A stretch of DNA of 56,363 nt, from the NCBI GenBank assembly GCA_947474005.1, contig CANJHI010000013.1, positions 1-56,363 on the forward strand, given 5' to 3'. Of the stretch, positions 42,507 through 52,298 are shown piece after piece. The first letter of the stretch is position 1, and the number at the start of each line of letters is the position of its first letter. Below the pieces are notes generated by a model. The model ran no database searches and was not told the DNA's origin. It saw only the letters and a program-made list of their open reading frames with translations. Position numbers and translations under genes: made by a program. Origin of the DNA: Alphaproteobacteria bacterium. Its GTDB lineage: Bacteria > Pseudomonadota > Alphaproteobacteria > Reyranellales > Reyranellaceae.

Positions 42507-42627
42507 GCGGTCTTCTCCCCCGGCCTGTCCGGTTTGGCTTGCTCCCCGACGGAGGCTGCATTAACAGCTTCGAACGACGCAATGAAGATCGCCGCGCAGA
42601 GATATCAGGGACGGAGACTGCGGGAAC

Positions 42628-43353
42628 ATGGGAATTGAGCTTACGCCCGCCTTCTGGAGCGGGCTGACGCAGATCATTGTGGTCAATATTCTGCTGTCCG
42701 GCGACAATGCGTTGGTCATTGCCTTGGCTTGCCGGAACCTGGAAAAGCGCCACCAGAAACCGGCCATTCTCGTCGGCAGCGCCGGCGCCATCGTGCTCCG
42801 CATCATCTTCGTCCTGATCGTCGATCTGCTGCTCCAGGTCCCGTATCTGAAGTTGATCGGCGGCCTACTGCTGCTGTGGATTGGCATCAAGCTGGTCCAA
42901 GGAGAGGAAGAGCACGGGGATGGCGTCAAGGCGGAGGGATCGCTGTGGGGCGCCATCCGCACCATCATCATTGCCGACGCGGTGATGAGCCTCGACAATG
43001 CGATCGCCATCGCCGCGGCGGCTCACGGCGATACCACGCTGATCGTGCTCGGCCTGCTGATCAGCATCCCGCTGATCATCTTCGGCGCCGCCATCATCAT
43101 GTTGCTGCTCAACCGCTTCCCGCTCATCGTCGTCGCCGGTGGCGCCCTGCTGGGCTACATCGCGGGCGAAGTGATCGCGACCGATCCGGCCTATGCCGAG
43201 CGTCTCACGGCGATGGTTCCGCACGCCAAGACGATCATCGAGGCCGGCTGTGCGGCGATCACGGTGGCCCTCGGATACTACCTTCAACGCCGCGCCAAGC
43301 GCGCGCATGCCGATCCGGTCGATCTGGCATCGGGCGAAAAAGGCAAGGAGTGA
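42628..43353 (+). CDS. TerC family integral membrane protein
   Basis: 241 residues with about seven membrane helices. NILLSGDNALVIALAC and IADAVMSLDNAIAIAAAA are the paired acidic motifs of the TerC/YjbE family, linked to metal (manganese, calcium) export or metalation of exported proteins and to tellurite resistance. The universal stress protein gene starts 5 bases after its stop, so they form an operon. I looked for a yybP-ykoY manganese riboswitch upstream and did not see its conserved core. Confidence 0.9.
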   Translation: MGIELTPAFWSGLTQIIVVNILLSGDNALVIALACRNLEKRHQKPAILVGSAGAIVLRIIFVLIVDLLLQVPYLKLIGGLLLLWIGIKLVQGEEEHGDGVKAEGSLWGAIRTIIIADAVMSLDNAIAIAAAAHGDTTLIVLGLLISIPLIIFGAAIIMLLLNRFPLIVVAGGALLGYIAGEVIATDPAYAERLTAMVPHAKTIIEAGCAAITVALGYYLQRRAKRAHADPVDLASGEKGKE

Positions 43354-43358
43354 CCGCC

Positions 43359-43790
43359 ATGGCGAAGCTCAAGGCAATCCTGGTCGCGGTTGACGGTTCG
43401 GACCATTCCGACCGGGCGGTGAACCATGCGCTGGACCTCGCCGCCGCCGGACTGTGTGCCGAGCTGCATCTCGTGAACGTGCAGCCCAATCTGGGCGGCG
43501 CGATCTCGACGTTCATCTCCAAGGATCAGATCGACGCCCATCACCGCGAAGAGGGCAACAAGGCACTGGCCTCGGCCGTGGCCTTGGCGGCGAAGGCTGC
43601 AGTGCCCGCCAAGGTGCATATCGGCGTCGGCCGTCATGGTGAGGTCGTGAAGGACTTTGTCGACAAGACCGGTGCCGGCATGGTGGTGCTGGGAACCCGT
43701 GGCCACACCGGCCTGGCGGGGGTCTTGCTGGGCTCGGTCGCCCAGGACGTGATCGCCCACGTTTCCGTGCCGGTCACCCTCATCAAGTAG
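43359..43790 (+). CDS. Universal stress protein
   Basis: 143 residues of the UspA fold: ILVAVDGSDHSDRAVNHALDLA at the start, and the ATP-binding G-x2-G-x9-G-(S/T) motif in GTRGHTGLAGVLLGSVAQDV, so it is an ATP-binding USP. It is a cytoplasmic stress-survival factor. It is coupled to terC. AAGGAG stands 8 bases before the ATG. Confidence 0.93.
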   Translation: MAKLKAILVAVDGSDHSDRAVNHALDLAAAGLCAELHLVNVQPNLGGAISTFISKDQIDAHHREEGNKALASAVALAAKAAVPAKVHIGVGRHGEVVKDFVDKTGAGMVVLGTRGHTGLAGVLLGSVAQDVIAHVSVPVTLIK

Positions 43791-43812
43791 GGATATCGCC
43801 CGCGGGGCGCGC

Positions 43813-43855
43813 GGTTGTTGGCGCGGTCGGGAAGGCGTAAAACCGCGCCGCAACC
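43813..43855. terminator. Strong hairpin between usp and dgt
   Basis: GGTTG/CAACC and GGCGCGGT/ACCGCGCC stack into a stem of 13 pairs, interrupted by a small bulge, around a 14-base loop. It may end the terC-usp transcript, or lie in the dgt leader just before its GGAGG. No T-run follows. Confidence 0.45.
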
Positions 43856-43871
43856 CCGGAGGACGCGGAGC

Positions 43872-45059
43872 GTGGGCGAGGAGATGTGGCGAAACCAGGC
43901 GCTGGCGCCGTTTGCCACCCTGCCGTGGCAAAGCCGGGGGCGGCTGCACGCCGAACCCAATTCGCCCAGCCGCAGCCCGTTCCAGCGCGATCGTGACCGC
44001 ATCATCCATTCGACGGCTTTCCGCCGCCTGAAGCACAAGACGCAGGTCTTCGTCTATCACGAGGGCGATCACTACCGGACGCGTCTCACCCACTCGCTCG
44101 AAGTGGCGCAGATCGCGCGCACGATCTGCCGCGTGCTGCGGCTCGACGAGGATCTCGGCGAAGCGGTGGCGCTGGCACACGATCTCGGTCACACGCCGTT
44201 CGGTCATGCCGGCGAGGAAGCGCTGCACGCCGCCATGAAGGACCACGGCGGTTTCGACCACAATGCCCAGACGCTCCGCATCCTCACCAAGCTCGAGGAG
44301 CGCTACGCCGAATTCAACGGCCTCAATCTCACCTGGGAGACGCTGGAAGGCGTGGTCAAGCACAACGGGCCGCTGCTCAAGCCGGGCCGCACGCTGTCCC
44401 AGCTGCCGGCCGCCATCGTCGAATACTGCCAGGACCACGACCTCGAACTCGACGGCCATGCCGGCCCCGAGGCACAGGTCGCGGCGTTGAGCGACGACAT
44501 CGCCTACAACAACCACGACATCGACGACGGCCTGCGTGCCGGCCTGTTCGAGATCGCCGATCTCAGGGACCTGCCGCTGGTCGGCGAGATGTTCTCGATC
44601 GTGAGCCAGAAGTATCCCGGCCTCGATCAGGGACGGCTGATCCATGAGGCGGTGCGCCGCGTCATCAATGCCATGGTCGAGGACGTGCTGGCCGAGACGC
44701 GGCGACGCCTGAAGGATGCCGCGCCGAAGTCGGTGGCCGATATCCGGGCGCTGGGCCGGCCGGTGGTGGCCTTCTCCGAGCATATGGCCGCGACCGACCG
44801 CACCGTGAAGGCGTTCCTCTACAAGCGCATGTACGAGCACTGGCGGCTCAACCGCTCGCACTCCAAGGCGCGCCGGGTCGTGGCCGACCTGTTCGGATTG
44901 CTATTCGCCGAGCCCAACTGCCTGCCCTCGCCGTGGCGCGAGCGCGCCGAGCAGGCCGGGACCCAGGCCCGTGCCCGCCTGGTCGCGGACTACATCGCCG
45001 GCATGACCGACCGGTACGCACTCGACGAGCACAAGCGGCTGTTCGACCTCTACGAATAG
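43872..45059 (+). CDS. dgt: Deoxyguanosinetriphosphate triphosphohydrolase-like protein
   Basis: 395 residues of the HD-domain dNTPase family. [36 protein letters not shown] (metal His), [16 protein letters not shown] (HD pair) and a later Asp in [15 protein letters not shown] are all present. It splits dNTPs to nucleosides and triphosphate and may control dNTP pools. A GTG at 43872 with GGAGG nine bases before was chosen; ATG 43884 is an alternative. The upstream hairpin may affect expression. argS follows with about 40 bases between. Confidence 0.93.
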   Translation: MGEEMWRNQALAPFATLPWQSRGRLHAEPNSPSRSPFQRDRDRIIHSTAFRRLKHKTQVFVYHEGDHYRTRLTHSLEVAQIARTICRVLRLDEDLGEAVALAHDLGHTPFGHAGEEALHAAMKDHGGFDHNAQTLRILTKLEERYAEFNGLNLTWETLEGVVKHNGPLLKPGRTLSQLPAAIVEYCQDHDLELDGHAGPEAQVAALSDDIAYNNHDIDDGLRAGLFEIADLRDLPLVGEMFSIVSQKYPGLDQGRLIHEAVRRVINAMVEDVLAETRRRLKDAAPKSVADIRALGRPVVAFSEHMAATDRTVKAFLYKRMYEHWRLNRSHSKARRVVADLFGLLFAEPNCLPSPWRERAEQAGTQARARLVADYIAGMTDRYALDEHKRLFDLYE

Positions 45060-45100
45060 GGCCGGGTGACAAAATTGCTCGAATGGGCAATACCCCGCGC

Positions 45101-46843
45101 ATGAACGCCTATCGTCACTTCATCGGCGAGATCGTCGCGGCCCTGAAATCCATGCAGGCCGCCGGCGAGCTGCCCGAAAACCTCGACTTTTCCGCCATCA
45201 CCGCCGAGCCGCCGCGCGACCCGGCGCACGGCGATATCGCGACCAATGCCGCCATGGTGCTGGCCAAACCGGCGGGCAAGAAGCCACGTGATATCGCCGA
45301 GGCCCTGCTCGGCCGGCTCAAGGCCAATGGCGATGTGACCGACGGCGCCGTCGCGGGGCCAGGCTTCATCAATCTCAAGATCGCCGATGGCTTCTGGCGC
45401 GCGCGCCTTGCGGAGTGCCTGAAGGACGGCATCGCCTATGGCGATTCGCTGATGGGCGAGGGGCACAAGGTCAATGTCGAGTACGTCTCGGCCAACCCGA
45501 CCGGCCCTCTGCATGTCGCCCACGCGCGCGGTGCGGTGGTGGGCGATGCGCTGGCCAACCTGCTGGACAAGGCGGGCTACGACGTCACCAAGGAATACTA
45601 CATCAATGACGCCGGTGCGCAGGTCGACAAGCTCGGTCAGTCGACCTACCTCCGCTACAGGGAGGCGCTGGGCGAGACCATCGGCGCAATCCCCGAGGGT
45701 CTTTATCCCGGCGAGTACCTCAAGGAGGTCGGCGCCGCCCTTGCGAAGCGCGACGGCGCGCGCTGGATCGACAAGCCCGAAGCCGACTGGCTGCCCGAGA
45801 TTCGCAGCTTCGCGATCGCCACCCTGATGGCAGAGATCCGGGCCGATCTCGAGACGCTCGGCGTCAATATCGATGTCTTCTCGTCGGAGCGTGCGCTGGT
45901 CGAGTCGGGTGCCGTCGATCGCGCCTTCGCGGCGCTCACGGCACAGGGACTGATCTATCAGGGCCGCCTCGATCCGGCCAAGAGCAAGAAGGCAGATGAC
46001 TGGGAGGATCGCGAGCAGACTCTGTTCCGTTCCACGCAGTTCGGCGACGACGTCGACCGGCCGCTCAAGAAATCGGACGGCAGCTGGACCTACTTCGCCA
46101 ATGACATCGCCTACCATCACGACAAGTTCGTGCGTGGCTTTGCCGACATGATCGACATCTGGGGCGCCGATCACGGCGGCTACGTGAAACGCATGAGGGC
46201 GGCGGTGAGCGCCATCACGAACAAGAAGGGCGAGCTCGACGTCAAGCTCTGCCAGCTCGTGCGCGTCATGAAGAACGGCGAGCTGGTGCGCATGTCCAAG
46301 CGCGCCGGGACCTTCGTCACGCTGCGCGACCTGCTCGACGAGGTCGGGCCCGACGTCGTGCGCTTCACCATGCTGACGCGCAAGAACGACGCCGCCTTCG
46401 ACTTCGACCTGGTCAAGGCCACGGAACAGTCGCGCGACAATCCGGTGTGGTACGTCCAATACGCCAATGCCCGGACCCACTCGGTGGTGCGCCAGGCCGC
46501 CGCTGCGGGGATCGGTCCCGAAGCTGTGTCGGGTGCCGCGCTCGACAGGCTGACGGACGAAGGCGAGCTCGCCCTGATCCGGCTGATCGCCCAGTGGCCG
46601 CGACAGGTCGAAGCAGCGGCCGTGGCGCACGAGCCGCATCGTATCGCCTTCTTCCTCTACGACCTGGCGGCAGCCTTTCATGCCCACTGGACGCGCGGGT
46701 CCAAGGAGCCGGAGCTGAAATTCGTCATCGAAGGCGATGCCGAACTCACGCGGGCGCGTCTGGCATTGGTACAGGCGGTCGGTTTTGTGATAGGATCAGG
46801 TCTAACGGTCTTCGGCGTCACACCCGTCGATGAGATGAGATAA
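45101..46843 (+). CDS. argS: Arginyl-tRNA synthetase
   Basis: 580 residues, class I. The additional N-domain ([16 protein letters not shown]) leads to the HIGH-type motif [21 protein letters not shown] and the KMSKS counterpart [11 protein letters not shown]. The C-terminal helical anticodon-binding domain ends in [14 protein letters not shown], typical for ArgS. It charges tRNA-Arg. The ATG at 45101 was chosen because bacterial ArgS proteins start at this point; ATG 45083 would add six residues. The SPOR gene follows after 5 bases. Confidence 0.97.
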   Translation: MNAYRHFIGEIVAALKSMQAAGELPENLDFSAITAEPPRDPAHGDIATNAAMVLAKPAGKKPRDIAEALLGRLKANGDVTDGAVAGPGFINLKIADGFWRARLAECLKDGIAYGDSLMGEGHKVNVEYVSANPTGPLHVAHARGAVVGDALANLLDKAGYDVTKEYYINDAGAQVDKLGQSTYLRYREALGETIGAIPEGLYPGEYLKEVGAALAKRDGARWIDKPEADWLPEIRSFAIATLMAEIRADLETLGVNIDVFSSERALVESGAVDRAFAALTAQGLIYQGRLDPAKSKKADDWEDREQTLFRSTQFGDDVDRPLKKSDGSWTYFANDIAYHHDKFVRGFADMIDIWGADHGGYVKRMRAAVSAITNKKGELDVKLCQLVRVMKNGELVRMSKRAGTFVTLRDLLDEVGPDVVRFTMLTRKNDAAFDFDLVKATEQSRDNPVWYVQYANARTHSVVRQAAAAGIGPEAVSGAALDRLTDEGELALIRLIAQWPRQVEAAAVAHEPHRIAFFLYDLAAAFHAHWTRGSKEPELKFVIEGDAELTRARLALVQAVGFVIGSGLTVFGVTPVDEMR

Positions 46844-46848
46844 GAAAA

Positions 46849-47766
46849 ATGCATATGCGCCGGTCCCCCTCCGGCGACGGTCCAACGATTTACCGACCCA
46901 ACGAGTCGGTTGCCGTACGGCTCGATCCGCCGCCTCGGCCCGTCGCTCACGAACCTGATTCGATCCCGCCGCCGCCGCGGGATTCCCTGTTGATGCGCGT
47001 CAACCGCCGCCGCGGCCAGATCCTGACCATCATGGTTTCGATCGCGGCCATCGCCAGCTTCGGCTCCGTCGTGTGGTGGGCGCATAATCAGGACGTGAAG
47101 GCCGGCGGCCGTGGGCTGGAGCCGCTGGTCGTGCAGGCGCCGGCGACGCCGTCGCGGATGAAGCCGGAAAACGCCGGCGGGCTCGTGCCGCCCAACCAGG
47201 ACAAGGAAGTTTTTAACCGCATCGCGCCGGGCGCGGTGCCGAGCCAGCCGGAGAAGCTGCTGCCGACGGCGGAGACGCCCAAGCTGCCGCCGGCCGGCCT
47301 GCCGGCGCCCGCGGCGCCCAAGGTGCCGGAGGTCATTGCGGCCAAGACCCCGACACCCATGCAATCGACGGGACCGGGCGCCGGTCCGACGTCTGCTCCG
47401 GCCGCCGGAACGACACCGACGACGGCCGCGCAGCCCGCCGTCGCCACGACCCCCGCGCCCACGGAGGCCGGCCCCAGCATTGCCAGCCTGATCGAGAACA
47501 TGTCCGGCCCGACCGGCGGATGGCGGGTGCAGATCGCCGCGGTGAAGAGCGAGGACGTGGCCAAATCGACCTGGGCACGTCTGCAAAGCGCGCACGGTGA
47601 CGTGCTGGCCAACCTGCGCATGCAGGCGGTTCGCGTCGATCTCGGCGACAAGGGCGTGTGGTATCGCGTGCAGGCGGGGCCCCTCGATGAGAAGCAGGCG
47701 CAAAGCGTCTGCGGCACCCTGAAGGGGCGCCGCGCCGACTGCGTTACGGTCCCGCCGGCGCGCTGA
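46849..47766 (+). CDS. SPOR-domain inner-membrane protein
   Basis: 305 residues. A cytoplasmic Pro-rich N-part precedes one membrane helix (about residues 58-78, ILTIMVSIAAIASFGSVVWW). Then comes a long Pro/Ala/Thr linker and a C-terminal SPOR domain (GGWRVQIAAVKSEDVAKSTWARLQ, WYRVQAGPLDEKQAQSVCGTLK) that binds denuded septal peptidoglycan. It is likely a division-site protein, FtsN-like in plan. Its place between argS and nagZ is conserved in alphaproteobacteria. Confidence 0.92.
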   Translation: MHMRRSPSGDGPTIYRPNESVAVRLDPPPRPVAHEPDSIPPPPRDSLLMRVNRRRGQILTIMVSIAAIASFGSVVWWAHNQDVKAGGRGLEPLVVQAPATPSRMKPENAGGLVPPNQDKEVFNRIAPGAVPSQPEKLLPTAETPKLPPAGLPAPAAPKVPEVIAAKTPTPMQSTGPGAGPTSAPAAGTTPTTAAQPAVATTPAPTEAGPSIASLIENMSGPTGGWRVQIAAVKSEDVAKSTWARLQSAHGDVLANLRMQAVRVDLGDKGVWYRVQAGPLDEKQAQSVCGTLKGRRADCVTVPPAR

Positions 47767-47792
47767 GGATAGGGCGCGGTGAGTTTTTTTCG

Positions 47793-48824
47793 ATGAACCG
47801 CCCGCGCGCGGCGATCCTGGGCTGCGCCGGGCCCGAGCTCACGGCCGACGAGCGCGCGTTCTTCCGCGACGCCGATCCCCTGGGCTTCATCCTGTTTGCC
47901 CGCAATGTCGACACACCCGAGCGCACACGCCGGCTGACCGAGGATCTACGCTCCTCGGTGGCGCGGGCCGACGCGCCGATCCTGATCGACCAGGAAGGCG
48001 GTCGCGTCGCCCGTCTCAGGCCGCCGCACTGGCGCAAGGCGCCGCCCGCCCGCCTGCTGGGCACCCTCTATGCGCGCGATCCCGACCAGGGGCTCGAGGC
48101 GACCCGCTTGAATTCACGGCTTCTCGCGGCCGACGTGGCCTCGGTCGGCTGCGACGTCGATTGCCTGCCGGTGCTCGACATCGCCTTCCCCGAGACCCAT
48201 GCCGTGATCGGCGATCGCGCCTATGCCGACCAGCCCGAGCCGGTGGCAGCGCTGGGCCGTGCCGCCGCCGAGGGGCTTTTGGCCGAAGGCGTGATGCCGG
48301 TGATCAAGCATATTCCCGGACACGGGCGCGCGACGGTCGACAGCCACGAAAAGCTGCCGACGGTGGGCGCGCCGCGCGATCTCCTGGAACGGACGGACTT
48401 CGTGCCGTTCAAGCTGCTGGCCGATCTGCCCTGGGCCATGACCGGCCATCTGCTGTTCGAGGCGATCGATCCCGCGGCCTGCATCACGGTTTCCGAACGG
48501 GGCGTGCGGGAGGTCATCCGTGGCCATATCGGCTTCGATGGCCTGCTGCTGTCCGACGACCTCTCCATGCAGGCGCTGGGCGGGACTTTGGGCGAACGGG
48601 CCTCACGCGCCCTGGCGGCCGGCTGCGACGTGGCGCTTCACTGCAATGGCCGGATGGACGAAATGGTCGAGGTCGTGAGCCAAATCGGGGCCATGACCGC
48701 GGCGGCAGGACGGCGTTTTGACGCCGGGCGGGCCTTTCTGGCCCGTCATCGCAACCCCGCCGGCAAGGCCGGACTGGCCGATGCCGGCCGCCGGCTCGCG
48801 GCACTTCTGCCCGAATGGGGATAA
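47793..48824 (+). CDS. nagZ: Beta-N-acetylhexosaminidase
   Basis: 343 residues, glycoside hydrolase family 3. ILIDQEGGRVARL, the catalytic His loop in KHIPGHGRATVDSHEKLP and the nucleophile Asp in LLSDDLSMQA are diagnostic. It removes GlcNAc from anhydro-muropeptides in the cytoplasm during peptidoglycan recycling and can feed AmpC induction. It starts 26 bases after the SPOR gene, and scpA follows. Confidence 0.96.
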   Translation: MNRPRAAILGCAGPELTADERAFFRDADPLGFILFARNVDTPERTRRLTEDLRSSVARADAPILIDQEGGRVARLRPPHWRKAPPARLLGTLYARDPDQGLEATRLNSRLLAADVASVGCDVDCLPVLDIAFPETHAVIGDRAYADQPEPVAALGRAAAEGLLAEGVMPVIKHIPGHGRATVDSHEKLPTVGAPRDLLERTDFVPFKLLADLPWAMTGHLLFEAIDPAACITVSERGVREVIRGHIGFDGLLLSDDLSMQALGGTLGERASRALAAGCDVALHCNGRMDEMVEVVSQIGAMTAAAGRRFDAGRAFLARHRNPAGKAGLADAGRRLAALLPEWG

Positions 48825-48879
48825 GGCCGGGTCAAATCCAGTGGCGGCAGGCGCTCCGGCTGGACTACACCGGACCTGC

Positions 48880-49704
48880 ATGACCGAACCAACCTCTCCG
48901 CCGGCCTCCAGCGACGAAACGGCCCCCGACAGCTTCAGTGCCGTCGGTCCCGACGTCATCGCGCCGGGCGAGGGCGAACTGATCGTCAATCTTGAGGGCT
49001 TCGAGGGTCCGCTGGACCTGCTGCTGGCCCTGGCGCGCGACCAGAAAGTCGATCTGCGCCGGATCTCGATGGTGGCGCTGGTCGACCAGTATCTGGCGCA
49101 CGTAGCGCAGGCGCGCCGACTCCGGCTGGAACTCGCCGCCGATTATCTGGTGATGGCGGCCTGGCTCGCCTACCTGAAGTCGCGCCTGCTGCTGCCGGAG
49201 CCGCCGGCCGGCGAAGAGCCGTCGGGCCAGGAGATGGCCGATGCGCTGCAATGGCAGCTCCGGCGCCTGGAGGCGATGCAGGAGGCGGGCGTCCGCCTGA
49301 TGGCCCGCCCGCAGCTCGGCCGTGATATTTTCGTGCGTGGTCAGCCGGAAGGCGTGGTCGTCGTGCGTCGCGCGATCTGGGACGTGAAGCTCTACGACCT
49401 GCTGCATGCCTATGGCGCGCAGGTGCGGCCGAAGGACGCCGACACCTATCAGATCGCGCCCATGCAATTCTTCTCGGTCGAGGAAGCGGCCGAGCGTCTG
49501 GGTCGCATGCTGGGTATCGCCATCGACTGGCAATCGCTGGAAGCCTTCCTGCCTGCTGGCCTCACCGATCCGGCGCGGCGGCGTTCGGCGGTGGCCTCGA
49601 CGTTCGTGGCCGGGCTGCAGCTCGCCAAGGACGGCCAGATCGAAATTCGCCAGACCGAGCGTTTTGGCCCCATCCAGCTTCGCAAGCGTACCGAGCAACG
49701 GTGA
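48880..49704 (+). CDS. scpA: Segregation and condensation protein A (kleisin)
   Basis: 274 residues. The N-terminal Smc-head-binding part is clear (LEGFEGPLDLLLALARDQKVDLRRISMVALVDQYL, ADYLVMAAWLAYLKSRLLLPEP). A winged-helix C-terminus follows (FLPAGLTDPARRRSAVASTFVAGLQLAKDG). It bridges Smc heads and binds ScpB. The ATG at 48880 follows the nagZ stop by 55 bases. Its end overlaps the GTG start of scpB by 4 bases. Confidence 0.96.
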   Translation: MTEPTSPPASSDETAPDSFSAVGPDVIAPGEGELIVNLEGFEGPLDLLLALARDQKVDLRRISMVALVDQYLAHVAQARRLRLELAADYLVMAAWLAYLKSRLLLPEPPAGEEPSGQEMADALQWQLRRLEAMQEAGVRLMARPQLGRDIFVRGQPEGVVVVRRAIWDVKLYDLLHAYGAQVRPKDADTYQIAPMQFFSVEEAAERLGRMLGIAIDWQSLEAFLPAGLTDPARRRSAVASTFVAGLQLAKDGQIEIRQTERFGPIQLRKRTEQR

Positions 49705-50435
49705 CGGTCCAGACCATGTCAGAGAACACCCCCGAAAACGTGACTCCCGAAGACGTCACCCCTGAAAACGTCACCCCTGAAAACGTCACGGACGTCGTCT
49801 CGCCCGACCATGCACAGCATCTGCGCCTTCTCGAGGCGCTGGTCTTTGCCGGCACGCAGGCGCTCGACGAGAAGGAACTCGCCGAGAGGCTGCCCAACGA
49901 TGCCGACGTCAAGCAGTTGCTGGCCGACCTCGCGGAACTCTACGCCGGACGTGGCGTGAACCTCATCCAGGTGGCCGGCGGCTACGCTTTCCGTACCGCG
50001 CCCGACCTGTCGGAAAAGCTCAAGATCGAGCGGCCGGTGACGCGCAAGCTGTCGCGGGCTTCGGTCGAGACCCTGGCCATCATCGCCTATCACCAGCCGG
50101 TGACGCGTGCGGAGATCGAGCAGGTGCGCGGCGTTGGCCTGAGCAAAGGCACACTCGACCTGTTGTTCGAGCAGAACTGGATCAAGCCGATGGGACGCAG
50201 GCGGGCACCGGGCAAGCCGGTGACCTGGGGCACGACCGATTTCTTCCTCGAGCATTTCGGCTTGCCCAGCCTCGACGATCTGCCGGGGCAGGAGGAATTG
50301 AAGGCCGCCGGGCTCTTGGACGCGCGCGCCCAGCCCCCCATATTCAATCCGGATGAGCCGGATCTGCCGCTCGAACCGGCCGAGGACGAGGCCGACGAGC
50401 CGCTCGCGGTCGACGAGACGGTTCGCTCAGCCTAG
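49701..50435 (+). CDS. scpB: Segregation and condensation protein B
   Basis: 244 residues. Two winged-helix domains span about 35-190: HLRLLEALVFAGTQALDEKELAERL, then LSRASVETLAIIAYHQPVTRAEIEQVRGVG and LDLLFEQNWIKPMGRRRAPGKPVTWGTT. The protein carries acidic tails. The N-terminal tail contains four P-E-(N/D)-V-T repeats not seen in typical ScpB. The GTG at 49701 overlaps the scpA stop and suggests coupling; ATG 49716 is the alternative. It forms the Smc-ScpAB complex. Confidence 0.95.
   Translation: MTVQTMSENTPENVTPEDVTPENVTPENVTDVVSPDHAQHLRLLEALVFAGTQALDEKELAERLPNDADVKQLLADLAELYAGRGVNLIQVAGGYAFRTAPDLSEKLKIERPVTRKLSRASVETLAIIAYHQPVTRAEIEQVRGVGLSKGTLDLLFEQNWIKPMGRRRAPGKPVTWGTTDFFLEHFGLPSLDDLPGQEELKAAGLLDARAQPPIFNPDEPDLPLEPAEDEADEPLAVDETVRSA
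49731..49790 (+). repeat. 15-bp tandem repeat, four units, inside scpB
   Basis: Four 15-base units (CCCGAAAACGTGACT and variants) encode P-E-N/D-V-T four times in the ScpB N-terminal tail. The last three units differ at only a few bases, so slippage could change copy number in frame. Confidence 0.8.
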
Positions 50436-50539
50436 ATAAGGCCTTATTCGGCAGGTTGCCGGGCCTTCTACCGGGGTGCCATAATCACCCCTCATGAATT
50501 CGATACGCTGATCGAAATCGTTTTTGGGAGCATTTTCAC

Positions 50540-50806
50540 ATGGGTAGCTTCAGCGTATGGCACTGGCTCATCGTGCTGGCCGTGGTGCTGCTGCTGTTCG
50601 GCGGTCGCGGCAAGATCTCGCAGCTTATGGGCGACTTCGGAAAGGGCCTCAATGCCTTCAAGAAGGGTGTGGGCGCTGCGACCGACGAAACGGCACAGAC
50701 GCCGCCGGGCCAGCAGCCCGGCGATACCGCCAAGCCGATCTCGGCGCAGACCACGACCACCCCGGCGGGTGGCCAGGTCCATCAGGACAGTGCCGCTAAG
50801 GTCTGA
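50540..50806 (+). CDS. tatA: Twin-arginine translocase subunit TatA
   Basis: 88 residues. The start ([21 protein letters not shown]) is the TatA membrane helix, followed by the FG hinge and amphipathic helix ([19 protein letters not shown]), then a flexible Pro/Thr tail. It assembles into the pore that passes folded proteins. GGGAG precedes the ATG. tatB starts 44 bases later. Confidence 0.97.
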   Translation: MGSFSVWHWLIVLAVVLLLFGGRGKISQLMGDFGKGLNAFKKGVGAATDETAQTPPGQQPGDTAKPISAQTTTTPAGGQVHQDSAAKV

Positions 50807-50850
50807 CGGGGCCGGCGGTCGCAACACTTCGCGTCCTGGTCTGAACGCCG

Positions 50851-51372
50851 ATGTTCGGTATCGACAGTCCTGAGCTTCTCGTCATCGCGATCGTGGCATT
50901 GGTTGTCATCGGTCCCAAAGAGCTGCCCAATTTATTGCGCAGCTGGGGCAAGTGGATGGCCAAGATGCGCGGTATGGCGTCGGAGTTCCGCGGCCATGTC
51001 GACGAGATGGTCCGCCAGTCCGATCTCGACGACGTGAAAAAGCAGCTCGAGGGTGGGTCTTCCGGCCTCGATTTGCAGTCGCTCGATCCGACCAAGCAGA
51101 TCAAGAGCCTGATCCAGGAAGGCGTGACCGAGGGCGAGAAGGCGCTGAGCGACGTCAAGGCCCAGATCAACACCCAGATCAGCACATCGATCGACAATCC
51201 CCTGGCCGAGCCTGAATCCGCCCCCCAGATCGCGGTCGAGCCGCTCGCCGAGCCTGCCGTCGAACTTGTCGCGGATCCTGTGCCCGTCGTGGCGGAAGTT
51301 ACGGCCCCGGCGGAGCCTGCCGCACCGGCGCCGGTGGATGACAAACCGACCAAGGCCGCCGTTGCCGGCTGA
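50851..51372 (+). CDS. tatB: Twin-arginine translocase subunit TatB
   Basis: 173 residues. MFGIDSPELLVIAIVALVVIGPKELPNLLRSWGKWMAKMRG is the TatB membrane and amphipathic helix with the conserved Glu-Leu-Pro. A charged helical region and a long Pro/Ala/Val-rich acidic tail follow. With TatC it forms the receptor for twin-arginine signal peptides. Confidence 0.96.
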   Translation: MFGIDSPELLVIAIVALVVIGPKELPNLLRSWGKWMAKMRGMASEFRGHVDEMVRQSDLDDVKKQLEGGSSGLDLQSLDPTKQIKSLIQEGVTEGEKALSDVKAQINTQISTSIDNPLAEPESAPQIAVEPLAEPAVELVADPVPVVAEVTAPAEPAAPAPVDDKPTKAAVAG

Positions 51373-51443
51373 GGCGCCAATTAGCGCTTTGAATTGAGGG
51401 GCAAAGGGCGGCATAACGCGCCAGCCATGCCGCGAAGCTGACC

Positions 51444-52295
51444 TTGACCCAAGCGCACGACGGACCCGAAGACGACAAGCCGATGCCGCTGCTCGATCAC
51501 CTGATCGAGCTGCGCAAGCGGTTGATCTATGCCCTGGTGGGCTTCTTCCTGGTCTTCTTCATCACCTTCTACTTCGCCAAGCCGATCTTCTCGTTCCTGA
51601 TCCAGCCGGCGCTGTCCGATGGCTACAAGGTCATCGTCCTCGATATCTTCGAGTTCTTCTTCGTCACGGTGAAGCTGTCGGGCTTCGTGGCGCTGATCGT
51701 GGGTTTCCCGCTGATCGCGGTCCAGATCTGGCTGTTCGTAGCGCCCGGCCTCTACCGGCACGAGAAGCGCGCCTTCGTGCCGTTCCTGGTCGCCACGCCG
51801 TTCATGTTCTATGCTGGCTGCGCGGTGATGTATTACATCGTGCTGCCGTACGTGATCAATTTCATGCTCACGGTCTACGCGCCGCCCGACATCGAAAAGA
51901 CGCTGCGCTCGTCAGACTATCTCGAACGCATCCTGCAGCTCGTGTTCGCTTTCGGTTTCGCCTTCGAGGTGCCGGTGCTGCTGACCCTGCTGGTCCAGGT
52001 CGGCATCGTCACCACCGAGGGGCTGCGCTCCAAGCGCCGCTACGCCATCGTCGTGGCCTTCATCGTGGCCGCCGTGCTGACGCCGCCCGACGTGGTGAGC
52101 CAGCTGGCACTCGCCATCCCGCTGCTCGTCTTCTACGAGCTCAGCATCGTGATCGGCCGCGTGATCGAGCGGAAGCGCGACGCCGCCGACAAGAAGGCCG
52201 AAGCCGACGAGCTCAAGGCCGAGGAAGCGGAGAAGACGGCCGAGGAAGAGAAGAAGGTCGAAGAAGAGAAGAAGGCCGGGGACCCCGCCGTCTGA
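51444..52295 (+). CDS. tatC: Twin-arginine translocase subunit TatC
   Basis: 283 residues with six membrane helices. PLLDHLIELRKRLIYALVGF is the conserved N-terminus, and VAPGLYRHEKRAFVPF and FGFAFEVPVLL match the Glu-containing TatC motifs for signal-peptide binding. The C-tail (about 50 residues) is Lys/Glu-rich and coiled-coil-like. A TTG at 51444 is the likely start because it retains residues before KPMPLLDHL; ATG 51483 is the alternative. serS begins 3 bases after the stop. Confidence 0.95.
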   Translation: MTQAHDGPEDDKPMPLLDHLIELRKRLIYALVGFFLVFFITFYFAKPIFSFLIQPALSDGYKVIVLDIFEFFFVTVKLSGFVALIVGFPLIAVQIWLFVAPGLYRHEKRAFVPFLVATPFMFYAGCAVMYYIVLPYVINFMLTVYAPPDIEKTLRSSDYLERILQLVFAFGFAFEVPVLLTLLVQVGIVTTEGLRSKRRYAIVVAFIVAAVLTPPDVVSQLALAIPLLVFYELSIVIGRVIERKRDAADKKAEADELKAEEAEKTAEEEKKVEEEKKAGDPAV

Positions 52296-52298
52296 GCC

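Noticed and set aside
42507..42627. Possible yybP-ykoY manganese riboswitch before terC
   Set aside because: The conserved core sequences and paired hairpins of that riboswitch are not visible in this 121-base leader.
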